Source: Anniella stebbinsi (lineage: Eukaryota; Chordata; Lepidosauria; Squamata; Anniellidae). From it: a stretch of DNA of 64,000 nucleotides. The stretch is taken from positions 94,069,263-94,133,262 of the forward strand of contig JARDYH010000007.1 of assembly GCA_029215795.1 (NCBI GenBank). Reading direction: 5' to 3'. Below are positions 21,466 through 33,105 of this stretch, piece after piece (position 1 is the stretch's first letter; each line of letters begins with the position of its first letter). The translations under genes and the position numbers were made by a program. The notes under the pieces were generated by a model. It did no database searches. It was not told where the DNA came from and saw nothing but the letters and a program-made list of their open reading frames with translations.

Positions 21466-23659
21466 AAATGTACTCATGCCTGGCACCTTGCAATTGTGGG
21501 TGGAATAAAAATCTTAGCTGATCTCTCCAAAGGAAACCCCATCAGCCTGTACGACACTTGATGCTTCCTGCGGGGTTTCCAGGAGGGAGGGTGGATAGCA
21601 TGTAGGCTGTCTGGCTGGTAGAGCATGCAGGAGGTCCATTAAAAGGAAGATGTCTGCTGAAGGGAAAGTGGTTCTAGATAACACAAACAGGACTTTTTCA
21701 CAGCCTCCTGTAGTTGATTTGCATTGGCCACAGGCATGAGCTGAAACCTTTGCGTGGCTGACATTGCTAGCAGCTGGAGAACCTTGAAGTTCTGTTCTTA
21801 CAATTCCTCTCTCTCTGTCTTCCCCATTTGAATAGCAAAGCTATTATAATTGTCAGGCCAATGTATTTCCAAAGCCACCAAATGCCTGCTTGCCCAAGGC
21901 AGCAGCGAGCATATCAATGTGACAAATACATGTCTGGAGCATTTTTGTTCCAAGGTCTTACAGTCCAGTATGACTCAGTGGGCAGAGAACCTGGAGAAAT
22001 GGCTATAGCCAGAGTACAGCCTCTTGCATGCACTGGTTAGGTTATGACCATGAGTGTGGCACACATCTCATGGTAGGTGCCCAACAGGAGAATAGCACAT
22101 GGGTGTAGGTGATTTTTTGTAAAGGGAAGACAAAAGTCTTTCCTTTTTTCGGCTAATAGATGGCGCCAAAATACAGTGAAAGAAATAAACTCTCGACTAA
22201 TGAAGCTAGAGATGAGCCTAGTTTTTTTGGCTCTCTCTGCAAGTTTGCATATCAGTAGTGACATGAACACGCAGCTTCCTCTCGCTCCTGGGGGCAGAAG
22301 GGTGTGACAGTGGCCTCTTTCTTGTTGAAAGGGGATTTGTTTTTTTTAAAGCTTGGAAGAGAGGTATCTGCTCACTTCCTATCTGGTTTTTTAAGTGCTG
22401 GTGAATGTAAAAAAAGAAATGCCTTTGGAATAAACCTGCTTCTGCTGGGTGCCTAATTCCCATTACTAACATCTCTTTGTAAGTGACACTGGACACCCTC
22501 CACCACTTTTGCACAGCTTCCAGGCAACAAGACTAGTGGCTGAGAGCTTGTTTGCTCCAAAGGGCAGGGAGGGGTGTAAATTTGTGGAAAGATTTCTTGC
22601 CTCTCCCTACCCAAACCTCTGTTCAGGAAATTAGCTGTCACAGGTCATTAGCCGCATAACTGAACATTTCAGATAGCGATTCTGCATCTTGCTATCCAGG
22701 TAGGATTGTTTGAATTAGGATTGCTCTTCTGAGCTGCTTGCCATATTCTGGAGAATTTGGAAGGGCTCTTTTCTCCTAAACAGCTATGTTGGCTGAAGCT
22801 TCGGTGCTGAGTGCATAGTATTGGTCTAGCAACAACGTTGGTAGCTAGGTTCTAGTTAATGGAGTTGACAGGCTGCTGTTGCAGATGGGGACGTGTTGGA
22901 GGCCATTCTTGAAAAAGAATATTCCCTATTCTAAGGTTCCTCCCTGCTGATTGCACATTTTCTGGTCCCAAAGCCTGCTGAGGCTCTAAAAGTCTTCCAA
23001 TATCTACATGGGCAATATAAAAGCTTGTGCCAGCAGCACCTGAGACCTTCTCAGCCTTGGGTAAAGGCAACATCCAAAGAAATGCCTTCTTTTTCCATGC
23101 CTCCTCTTGCTTCCTGTGCTCAACTCACACGTGCCTGTCAGGTTTTACCCTCCCTCACCCTGTCAGCTTCCAGTCTCTTTTTTCCTGTCATGCTACCTCT
23201 ACCTGAAAAATGTTGACCTGTCTGTCTGTCTCTCTCTTTCGCAATTTCTGTCCTTCAAGTTGCATGCATTTAAATAAATGTCCTCTTTGAATTTTTCTTA
23301 TTTTCTTCCGAGTTGACAGAACTCCTCCCTAGTTGGAAAATCCATTCTAAAAAACTGCACTTCAATGTTTCAAAGGAAATGGAATTTGGGCTTCTACAGT
23401 AGCTTTGTCAGTTGCAGTAATATTGACTGAAATATGAACATGTTTTTTGAGACTAGCAAAATGGGGCCACTGCACATTAGACTCCCTGTGTGTCCTGGAC
23501 ACTACTTAGCATCATATGACTGGCACCAGATAAGTATTTGCTTCTAGTAGTAGCAGCAAATGGGAGCCCGAGAGAGGAAAAGATCTCTGTTTTTATCATG
23601 CCTGATACAAACTTACTTATATCACCTCTCAATTAACACCTTGCTGTGCCGAATTTCAG

Positions 23660-23750
23660 GTGAAGTGAACGAGTTGCACGAGTTAATGCGGAAGGTTGCT
23701 TCTCAAAACCAGAAACATCGATATGAACATCCAACTGACATGACTGCGAG
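23660..23750 (+). CDS. S100PBP: S100P-binding protein, coding exon 3
   Basis: This 91-nt exon has acceptor TTTCAG|GT and donor CGAG|GTACTG. It enters in phase 1 and leaves in phase 2. It encodes EVNELHELMRKVASQNQKHR followed by YEHPTDMTA. It aligns with the start of the conserved C-terminal domain of S100PBP, where mammals have a GEL..LM..V.....K.QHPSDLTTR pattern. The His-Pro-(Ser/Thr)-Asp-(Leu/Met)-Thr core is retained. Confidence 0.85.
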
Positions 23751-23884
23751 GTACTGTGTCACCCTTCTTGAGAGTAACAGCAGACATCCACCACCACCCC
23801 ATCCCCCAAGGGCCAGCTTCCGTCAGAAACAGAAGCACTGGCTTAAACCTGGCCATTAGCCCTTTTACATTCTTGAAAACAACC

Positions 23885-24112
23885 AAATGATCTTGTAGCA
23901 TTTTAAAGACGAACAAATGTATTGTGATATAAGCTTTTGTGAACTAGAGTCTGCTTCATCACATGCATGAAGTGTTATACACATGGGTGCAGTGGGGGGA
24001 AAGTGTAAGCAATGGGGCCAAATGGCCATGAAATGCCAAATTCACAGCCACAGTCGTTTGTAATAGCACCATTGTTCTGGCATTGCTAACTAACACAGAT
24101 GCCCCTCTCAAA
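23885..24112 (+). repeat. Interspersed repeat (family G)
   Basis: Begins 'atcttgtagcattttaaagacgaacaaatg', has 'agcttttgtgaactagagtctgcttcatcacatgcatgaag' in the middle, and ends 'ctaacacagatgcccctct'. The same unit, in part and inverted, is at 8655-8738, and a piece occurs at 27244-27290. Its class is not determined. Confidence 0.5.
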
Positions 24113-24304
24113 GCTTGTGCCTTGGGCATTTAAAGTGAGGGGAAACGGCCGTCTAATAAAATATAAATGGGGTGGGGAGTGGCGGTGGGGAGAATCCAGC
24201 CTGAGAATTCTCTGCCTGGAAGGGAAGAGTGATTTTATGGCTTGAAAGATGTAAAAGTCTGGTGGGTTTCCAGTCAGTCTTTGAAAAATAGGGTCTTCAA
24301 GCAT

Positions 24305-25195
24305 CTACGGGACACTGAAGCAAATCAGTCTGACATCCATCCCTGGGAAGATTTTGGAGCAGATTATAAAGAAGTCAGTCTGTAACCACCTTGAAAACAA
24401 TGCAGTGATTACTAGAAGCCAGTATGGATTTGCCAAGAACAAATCCTGTCAAACTAATCTGATCTCATTTTTTGATCGGGTATCCTCCCTTGTGGACTGT
24501 GGGAATGCTGCAGACATAGTATATCTTGACTCAGCAAAGCTTTTGACAAAGTGCCTCATGACATTCTGATTCACAAACTAGTGAAAAGTGGGCTAGATGG
24601 AACAACCTTTAGGTGGAACCATAGTTGGCTGCAGAATCAGACTCAAAGAGTGCTTATCAATGGTACCTTTTCACACTGGGGGGAGGTAACGAGCAGGGTA
24701 CCGAAGGGTCCAGCCCTGGGCTCAGTGCTCGTCAACATTTTTATTAATGATTTGGATGAGGAGGTGCAGGAAATGCTTATCAAATTTGCAGAAGACAAAA
24801 AAAACTTCAAAGTGATCTTGATAGACTGGAGCGCTGGGCTGAAAACAACAGGATCAAATTTAATAGGGGTAAATGCCAAGTTCTACACCTAGGAAAAAGA
24901 AACCAAATGCACAGTTCCAAGATGGGGTATACTTAGCTCAACAATATGAGAAGTGAGAAGGATCTTAGAATTGTTATAGATCACAAGCTGAATATGAGCC
25001 AATAGTGTGATGTGGCTGCAAAAAAGCAAATGCTATTTTGGGCTGCATTAATAGAAGTATAGCTTCCAAATCACGCGAGGTACTGGATAGCCATCTGTCA
25101 GGGATGCTTTAAGGTGGATCCCTGCACTGAGCAGGGGGTTCGACTCGAATGCCTTATAGGCCCCTTCCAACTCTACGATTCTGTGATTCTCTAAG
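24305..25195 (+). mobile_element. CR1 LINE, 5'-truncated and decayed
   Basis: Two overlapping decayed frames (24354-24569, 24551-24892) carry CR1 reverse-transcriptase blocks: SQYGFAKNKSCQTNL, ADIVYLDSAK (catalytic Asp), VTSRVPKGPALGSVLVNIFINDL, and KFAEDKK where FADD is expected. The second catalytic Asp position is altered. The 3' end has the CR1 hallmark octamer repeat (ttctacgattctgtgattct at 25175-25194). It is inactive. Confidence 0.85.
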
Positions 25196-25989
25196 TCCTT
25201 CAATCTGAAGGGTTTCTGTACAGTGAGCCAGGGCGGGAGGGCTGTTTGTGTGTCTGCCCCTTCCATTGGTGTGTTTGGTGTTGGCTCCTCTCGGTAATGC
25301 CCGAGGGGCAAAGCTGCTACTTCTCATGACAGGGCAACACTGTTCTTTGACATGCCTGAGGGGTAAGGATGGCAGTTGACTCAAACAACTTTAAAACAGC
25401 CACGGAAGGTTCCCAGGAATTCTTCCTTTGACTCGGGAGTGTTGAACTGTCACGCACAAAGAAGCCTCCAGACAGCTCTGGGGCCTTCACAGAGGAAGCC
25501 TTTCCCAGTGCAAAAAGCAAGCATGCAAAAGCCCCTTAGCTGTGGTTTCCTGACATGATCCTGGATTCTAGTCAAGATGCCTTGATGGCTGTTTAATATG
25601 ACTCGCCTCTAATAATATCCAGTCGCAACAGATCATTCTCTTAAGGGATTGACTTCCGTATGATGTGGTGGGGATTGCAAGCTCAAATGGTTTTACAACA
25701 GGATTTGGCAAATGCATGGAAGATAGGTCTGCTATCCACAGGAGCTAAATATCCTCTTGGAGGTCCTGAATGCCAGGGGCTGGAGATCAACTGTGTGGGG
25801 TGGGGGTGTCTTGATGCCCCTCAGGATTTGTTCTTCCCAGCAGCAGGGGGAAGGTAATGGGGAAGGAACCGCAACAAATGACAGACAGAATTGGGGTGGG
25901 GGGCGGTTCTGTGGGGTTGTCTCTTTGCCTCTATGTTCGTTTCATTACCACATTTCACATTAAATCTTTTGTTCTTCTACCCTATCCAG

Positions 25990-26122
25990 GAACTTTGCTC
26001 AGCGAAGTAATCGCACAACCCAGCGGTTCAGCCTTAGCCAGTGGGCTGACAGAAGCAACCGCAACGGCCCTCGGTTTGAGTCCATCCCTGATCACTTTGA
26101 ACGCAGCCCTGTCCCAACCTAG
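25990..26122 (+). CDS. S100PBP: S100P-binding protein, terminal coding exon
   Basis: The acceptor CCAG|G joins in phase 2 to exon 3. It encodes R-NFAQRSNRTTQRFSLSQWAD and then RSNRNGPRFESIPDHF...PVPT before TAG at 26120-26122. This is the most conserved part of the family: the RN(Y/F)A.R, Q-R-(Y/F)-S-L-(T/S)-Q-W-(V/A)-D-R and RF..(L/I)PD motifs all match mammalian S100PBP. It is the main evidence for the gene name. The protein ends a few residues later than in human (ERSPVPT tail). Confidence 0.9.
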
Positions 26123-27300
26123 AAGAAGCCTCGCTACTGACATGAACGTTATGTTTTTATCTTGCACTTTAAAAGCTGTTTAGCTGCTGACAGGTCAGCC
26201 TGCTGACAGGTCAGCCTGCTGACCTCTATTATATTTTGTGTTATTTTATTTTTAAAAGTTAAGCGCTATTTAGTATGTGTTTTTGTTAGAAATATTTGTT
26301 TACCTTGTCCTTGAACTTCCTCACTGCCTAATGTTTGTCTGTTTTGAGAGTTCAAGCTCACACTGTTCTGTTTGAGAATGCACCTTGATAACTTTTATAA
26401 ATGTGCCTTTTAAGTATCCTGTGGCATATTAGCCTCTTTCCCCACAATGAGTGGCTGTCCACATTGGTTCTGCCCTACTTTTAGAAGTCTCGAGGTGCCA
26501 TGCGTGTTGATGGCTGCAGCCTTAAGTGATGACGGAATGTGTGGAACAGCCGTCCCAGTTCCAATACCACAAGCAAAGGTTTCATGTTACTTTAAACACA
26601 GAGCTTTGTAATGGAGGCAGCTCATACATTCAACTGCCAGAGCGTCAGGCAATGAGAGATTGATTGAACTAGTGTGAATGTAGAGAAATGATCTATCCTC
26701 TCTTGAAATGCTCAGGTTGTTTGGGAGTAACCTAGTGAAATGGATCTTAAAGGTAATCTTCACCTGCACATTACTTCCTTTAACAGCAGACTTGGGTTGT
26801 TTGAGTGCATAATCCATTTGGAAGCAACCAAAGCCACCCTAAAATAAGGTAGTGGCTTCTACATGTATGAGTCAGGCATCAGCCAATGTACTTGATACCT
26901 TTCTCAGGGCAAATGCCTGTTGCCTCTGGCAAGAGATACCCAGAGCAGCCTCAGACAGGCTCTCACTCATGCAGTAATTTGGTAAGAAAAGAATAGCAGG
27001 CATTTGTTCTGCTGCTTCTATCTTATCTAAACATCTGTGCAAGGGAGGCAAGAGATAGGGGTCTTCTCTCACGTCCAGGAAGTCTTGGAGAAGGATAGAA
27101 ACTGAGAGCAATTCCCATTTCAGTCTTTCTGCAAAGCTTTCTGCAGGGAGAAAAAAAACCGCCTCTCCCTCCAGCCCTCTGGTGAGCATGGAGGGTTTGA
27201 GAGAGGGCTTGCATGACCAGCAGGATGCATTGGCAACCTAAAGAAATGGCAGCAACAAAGACTCTTTTGGCACCTTAAAGACTCTCCATAATTATGCCCT
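26123..27300 (+). other. S100PBP 3' UTR and downstream flank
   Basis: The 3' UTR begins at 26123 with a direct repeat 'ctgacaggtcagcctg' (26188-26220). No canonical AATAAA was found in the first kilobase, so the transcript end is not set. No other feature recognised. Confidence 0.4.
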
Positions 27301-27313
27301 CCCCTGCACATAC

Positions 27314-27343
27314 AACAACAACAACAATAATAATAATAATAAT
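27314..27343. repeat. (CAA)n(TAA)n microsatellite
   Basis: Five or so CAA/ACA units followed by about six TAA units. Confidence 0.9.
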
Positions 27344-27509
27344 GGGTGTGTCGGACTGTCCGTGACATAGCACCATGACAGTGAAACCTAGAAACCTGAA
27401 ACTCGGCATGCATTCTAAGGGTACCCTGGGGCTGTGCACCTTCAGGTTATTTTAGAACACGTGAGTTAATTGAAGCCTGCAACAACATCTTCAGTCCGTA
27501 GAGGATGAT

Positions 27510-27642
27510 GGTAGGACTGTGCACGGATCTGGATCCTGAATCAGACTGATCCAGGCCTCCAGGGTCCGAACCGGATAGGGCCAGAGTGGATCTGCAATCC
27601 GGACCCACGATCCGGATCCAATCCAGATCTGTGTACAGCCCA
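27510..27642. repeat. Palindromic element
   Basis: 'ggactgtgcacggatctggatcc' on the left and 'ggatccaatccagatctgtgtacagcc' on the right are reverse complements with few differences. The interior is rich in GGATC/CCGGA inverted motifs. It is probably a small MITE; target duplication not evident. Confidence 0.55.
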
Positions 27643-28755
27643 CTCTCCCCCTCCCTCCCCCACTCTCCCTGTTTACCTGCTGCCTCCTCCGCGTTGTCCT
27701 CCTTCCTTACTGTGGGCCAGCCACTTTCCCGCTTGCACCAGGTGATGCTGTCACCCACCGCGACTGGCAAATGCTAGAGCGCCGCATTTGCTGGTTACAG
27801 TGGGTGACATCATTACCCGGCGCGAGTGGGAAAGTGGACAGCCCTAGTTGATGGCCCTTGCCAGCACAGCTCTGCAGTTTGAGAAGAAACTACTAGGCTC
27901 AGGGGCAGAGTTCTAGGCTTGCCCCTTCAGGGGAATGCAGTGGACAAACCCCTTCCTCAGGGGGCTACTGGGGTGAACCAGGGCAGGAGCTGTGCTGAAG
28001 GGTTCCAGCAGGCATGGCATCACTCCTGGAGTGTGCACGATCTGTCTGGTTCTGACAGCTGTGTCATTTTGCTTGAAGGCTTTGCTGTATTAAGCTAAAA
28101 GCTGTTCCAACCTGCGCAAAGCCCATTCCTTTTGCTAGTATAATAATGCTCAAATTCAGGGCCAGCTGCCAATCTCAAATCTGTGCCTCCTGGTGCTTGA
28201 GAGTACAGTGGGAGTTGCTGAAAGGAGGGAAGGTGTCTCCTCCCCTGGCCCTTTCCCAGCTGAAACTTCTGCCCTATCCCTGGACCCTTGAACATGTGTA
28301 CTTCTTAAGGACTGGGGAAACATTTAATTGCAACAGACTGTTGCAGGCCCAGCCTGTATCATTAAACGATAGACCTTTGGCAGTGATGCTGTGATGGCCG
28401 TTGGCTTTTTGAAAAGGTTGGACAAACCCGAAGAGAAGGCGAGTTCTATTAGTGCCTGTGAGCGGTAGTAGCTACGCATGGAGTGCCCATGCGTAGAAGC
28501 AGCGTATTTCTGACGCCTACCCAAATGACACTAAATACGAAATAGTTGTGTTCTCTCTTTCATCCCCCATAGGGCTTTCCATTCAAAGGCCAAGGCTTCC
28601 AGGCTGATGGCGCGAGAGATGCCAAGGCTCTTAGAAATGAGCCACTGTTGGTGTCAGTTAAAGGTGCGAGATTGGAGCGTGGCCGTAGTCGCATCTCGCT
28701 GAAGGGGGGATGCAGTTTGATCCTGGATGGAAACCAATGAGCTGTTACTCTAGAC
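27643..28755. other. Intergenic, nothing recognised
   Basis: No exon, RNA gene or repeat signature recognised. Confidence 0.45.
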
Positions 28756-28891
28756 CAGGGGTGGGCAACTTTTGGCCTCTCCGATGTTTTGGCCTACAAC
28801 TCCCATCAGCCCTCACCATTGGCTATGCTGGCTAGGGCGCATGGAGTTGTAGGCCAAAACATTTGGAGGGATGCAATTTGCCAACCCCTAC
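28756..28891. mobile_element. Short hairpin MITE, family E
   Basis: CAGGGGTGGGCAAC at the left and GCCAACCCCTA at the right flank inverted arms ('tgttttggcctacaactcccat' / 'atggagttgtaggccaaaaca'). The whole 136 bp can fold into one hairpin. Confidence 0.75.
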
Positions 28892-30446
28892 TCCAGGCAG
28901 CAGTCCCCAACCTTTTTGGCTCTGTAGACACATCTGGAATTTTAAGAGGACTGTGGGTGCTCTCACAAAATGGCTGCCATGGGGGGTGTTGCCTATTCAT
29001 AAAATGGGTGCCATGGTGGACATGGCCAATCACAAAACATTTGTTTCCCAGAAGGGAAACTGCTGAAGAACCTAATTATAAAGTAGTGGTGGGGTCTGAA
29101 CACCGAAACACAAAACCACACGGTCGAACCTGCATGCAATGGAACTGGAGATCAGCACTTTGCCTCACAGCATCTCAGCCTCCCAGTGTGTGTGTGTTTT
29201 AAATAAGAAATGAAATATAAATCAGGACAGGCAGTGAGCCAAGAGAGGTGTCATTGTAGATCCCAGCACTAGCATGTGTGGAGTTCCGTGTGGGTAAAGA
29301 CGGGGCTTCTCCAAGGCTGCCAGCTCAGACTTTTCAAAAAGCCTGAATATACCGGCTGCTAGTTCTGCTTCAGCAGAATAATCTTAAAAGGGCTTTTCTA
29401 GCTTCCATGCTGTAATAGGCTCCTGGCAGCTGCCACTTCAAGGACTTGCAGCTGGCAAAGGAAGTGGCTTTGCTAGCTGCCAGATTAATCTCTTCCATCT
29501 GGGGGTCGGGGAGTCACATAGTCGTCTTTGGCTGCCAAGCCTCTCCATGTAGGGCAGGAGCAGGGCACCTCTTCCAGGCTGAGGGCCGGATTCAGTTTTG
29601 GGGAAGCTCTCAGGGCCTGCAGTCCAGTGGTGCGAGGCGCCAAACGGGTATAAGGCCAAAAATACAAATGGTATTTTAAAATGGCAGCATATTACAGCAT
29701 CAAGCTCTTCCTGCCAGTAACTAACAAAGCCTGAAGAGAGGCATTTCACATTCTGTTTCTGTTCGTTGCAGAGGAATGATTTGGCATGGTGGAAGATCTG
29801 GGGCAACATTACCTCTGGTTAAACTGGGAGGGCTACTCACCCTGGGGGCTGCCGCCACACTCCTCCCCCTCCCCAAACTCCTGTTGTCTTTGATTAGTCC
29901 ACAGGCGCTGGGCCCAACTTTCAGGAACCAATTGAGAACCAGCCTGAAACAAGTAGGAGGCGAACGGAGCCCTGCTGTCACACTCAAGTCCAGAAAGAAG
30001 CAAACAAATCAAGTGGTTCGATTTATCCAGAACCCCTCGCAACAGTTCAACAGAGGCCTGAACAGAGTGCAGCAGTCGCAAAGTCTCCCTCTTTCCCACA
30101 ACGTCCACCTGGTTTTTACTAAAAGGGGAGCAGTAACATCTTAATCAAAACAAAGCTTAAAGCAGACAAAAAGTGTTTGGTGGGCAACCTCCGGCCTGCA
30201 GGACAGATCCAGCCTGCCCAATTTGCTGAGGACCCCACCACTCCCCAAAGCCCCTCCCCTCAGAATAGGTGAGGAGAGCAGTGGCTCCCAAGGAAGCTGC
30301 TCCTTAACTGGGTCACCCCAACCCAACCCCCAGCTGCTTGGGAAAGAGGGACTTGCTTTGCCTGTCATTTCTGAGTGGAGAGAGGAGAGGAGGGGAAATG
30401 TGAGCCCCCCGTTCCCTACATATTGCTCAGCTGGGGAGCTCCTGAG
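28892..30446. other. Intergenic, nothing recognised
   Basis: No exon or repeat recognised; open frames near 29438-30144 are uninterrupted only over short distances and show no family resemblance. Confidence 0.4.
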
Positions 30447-30738
30447 TAGAGCGACCATATGGAAAGGAGGACAGGGCTCCTGTATCTTTAACAGTTGTAT
30501 AGAAAATGGAATGTCAGCAGGTGTCATTTGTATGCATGCAGCACCTGGTGAAATTCCCTCTTCATCACAACAGTTAAAACTGTAGGAGCTATACTAGAGT
30601 GTCCATATACAACAGAGAGCAGGGCGATGAAGAGGGAACTTCACCAGGTGCTGCATGCATACAAATGACACCGGCTAAAATTCCCTTTCCTATGCAATTG
30701 TTAACGATACAGGAGTCCTCCGTTCCATAGGACCTTTC
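30447..30738. mobile_element. Family A hairpin transposon, diverged copy (A1)
   Basis: Starts TAGAGCGACCATATGG and carries the family A arms in both orientations ('ggtgaaattccctcttcatcacaacag' and 'gatgaagagggaacttcaccaggtg'; 'ggtgtcatttgtatgcatgcag' and its inverse). The right terminus is lost or altered ('ccgttccatagg'). No target duplication. Confidence 0.7.
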
Positions 30739-30821
30739 CTTTTGACCTGAAAAAGAAAATGTGAAAGTCAGGAGTAGGGTGCTACTCCTGACATTCACAT
30801 GTTCTTTTTCAGGTCAAAAGG
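30738..30821. repeat. Near-perfect 41-bp inverted repeat
   Basis: The left arm from 30738 (ccttttgacctgaaaaagaa...) and the right arm ending 30821 are reverse complements, with about two mismatches over 41 bases and almost no loop. It abuts the damaged end of family A copy A1. Confidence 0.85.
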
Positions 30822-31044
30822 AATTCTTTTTAACAACAGATCCTGCTAATCTCTGATGCTCCACAGAGACCCTCCCAGGCTGCCTGCCCTTTAAGGTCCT
30901 CCCTTTAGGGAAGCTGCCTGTGGGGTGCTTGAGACAAGTGCAGTGTTGTTCTTAAGCTAAAAGGGCTTCCTTTCAACTTAAAACAACCACACTCCAATGT
31001 TGCACCAGTCTCAGGCGCTCGTCAGCTGATCTGTGGATGACCCT

Positions 31045-31210
31045 CATCACACTGGAGGTTTAATGCACATCTGTTACGACTTTGATCCACTTTTTCAGCT
31101 CTGGACTAACATGACGTCCCAGTTGTGCTGTTCTCTCGCCCTGAGCGAGTCCAGCTCTGAAAAAGTGGATCAAAGTCACGGCAGATGCGCATTAAACCTC
31201 CAGTGTGATG
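31045..31210. mobile_element. Palindromic MITE with long arms
   Basis: Arms 31045-31107 and 31148-31210 are inverted copies, both starting CATCACACTGGAGGTTTAAT and running through 'gactttgatccactttttcag'. They have only a handful of mismatches and enclose a 40-bp loop. No target duplication was recognised, and no other copy was seen in the window. Confidence 0.8.
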
Positions 31211-33090
31211 ATGCTCTATGTGTATGTCGGGGAGGTCACAGGGAAGGAGAGGCTTAAACTGCACTTTCCCCCTCCCACCTGCTCAGCTGATGCTAAAGTA
31301 GACCCGGTCCCATTTCCCCACACTGTCTCGGCCTGGAGCAGATCCCGTCTCTATAGCCAAGCTAGCAAGAAGACAGGACATGGAGCCGATGTGTCATTGC
31401 GGAGCTTTTGCTCTCCCACCAGGTGCACATTTTAATTCCCTTTTGGAAAAGAGCTCCTGTTGCTTGAGCGCGCTCCAGTGAGCGGGCAGCTGCGCAGTAG
31501 AGCACAGTTAGCCTTTAAGATGTTAGAGAAATCCAGCGATTGATGCCCGGCGTCTGTCTGTTTATGACCCCCCACTAAGTCATTACTAATAACAGAGATC
31601 ACAACAACATTTGACACTAGGGGAAGGATTGTTGGACTTCGTTGCCATTGCACTGATGTGAAGGGAAAATAAACGCTTTAAAATCTTGGGGAAGGCACGG
31701 GGTGTAGTCAGAGGTGACTATCATGATGCAAAGTGAGTTGCGAGATTTGGGATGCTTTCAATGGAGGCAGAGTGGGAGATGGAAGAGATCCACAAGCCGT
31801 TGACACTGGATGGCCTTCCTGGTGGATTATGCCTCATCTTACTTTTGCGGTGGGGGAAGGTATTTGGCTTTCCCTTCTCAAATATCAAAATGTGACGTCT
31901 TAAACTACAGGATGAAACAGCAGAAAAACTAATCACAATGAAAGGGTGTGAATGGGAAAGCCGTGCTTAGTATGGCTTTGGACTTCATTGCAACTGCCCC
32001 CTTGTGTAAATAGAGAACTTGCAGGGAATTAGGTACGAGGACATTTTGAAGGCAAAAGTTGCCAAACTTTGCCAAACTTTAATCATTCACTGAATAAAAG
32101 AGCTTCTGTGAGTGTGTATGTGTTGAACATCCTGGTTTTTTTCCCTGCGCAACTGCCCAAGTGTAATATGCTGCCAGAAATTAGCTCTATTAGTCTCCAT
32201 TCACTGCCCACATCTGTGAAGCTATTTAGATAGCTTTGTGGATTTTCTTATGCTCCGTGAAACAGCATCTTCTTGAGGAATCCTTTAGGAAATTGTGCAT
32301 CAAGGCTTGGAAAGTAAAGTGATGGGTACTTTTGAGCACATATAAAGTGCATTTGGGCCCCCAGAGGCCTGGCCTTGGGTAAAACCTTTGAACATCAGAG
32401 CAGAACCACAGAATCCCTACAGTAACACATGCCTCTGGTTATGTCCTGAGTATATTCTGGCCACCACTGAGGGGCCCCCACAGACCTGACAATAGGGGGT
32501 CTGTCTTTTGTGTCAGAGAGCTTAACTTTCTATGCAGGAAATCAAGTTTGGCATCTTTATTGCAAACCAATGGACCAATGGATCAAGTAACAGATGGGGT
32601 GGCAAACTGCAAACAGAAATTCCTGTTTGCAGCGGTTGCTGCTCTGGTATTGCATGAATTCCCACCTCTTGTGCTACATTCACATGAACTAATAACTTGC
32701 AAATAGCTGGCTAATTCTAATGTGGGAATTTGCCCTTCAGCTGGGACTGGAATGGAACCCCACTCATTGCTGAAATCCCTAATTTCCTACCTGCTAAGTT
32801 GTTTAATTAGACATCCACCTAGAACTTCTTGAGCTCTGCAATTGCTGGAAACAATCCAGGGGGAAATTACCATTTTACATGGAGTATTACGTTGTGTTCA
32901 TTTTGGCTTGTCCCGTAATCTCATAAAGCCCCATTTCCGTGGTTCAGCACAGCGCATACTTTTCTAAAATAATTCAGCAACACTTTGCATCTAACACAAC
33001 ACATTTTTCTTTCTCCATCTGAAATCTTTCTCCCCTTTACATAACTCCTTGTTTACTATGGTATATTCTTATTACATTCCTGCTCCTTTA
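31211..33090. other. Intergenic, nothing recognised
   Basis: No exon, RNA gene or repeat recognised apart from a short tandem duplication 'gccaaactttgccaaacttt' at about 32061-32080. Confidence 0.45.
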
Positions 33091-33105
33091 AAACTTTCTC
33101 TTCAG

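Larger units (their letters stand above)
16908..23659. other. S100PBP intron 3
   Basis: About 6.75 kb, donor GTATGT, acceptor gaatttcag. It holds the palindromes at 17999 and 19045, a possible LTR and an L2 tail. Remaining stretches (for example 21466-23659) show nothing recognisable. Confidence 0.6.
23751..25989. other. S100PBP intron 4
   Basis: A 2.2-kb intron containing a family G repeat and a CR1 LINE. Acceptor ttctaccctatccag. Confidence 0.7.
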
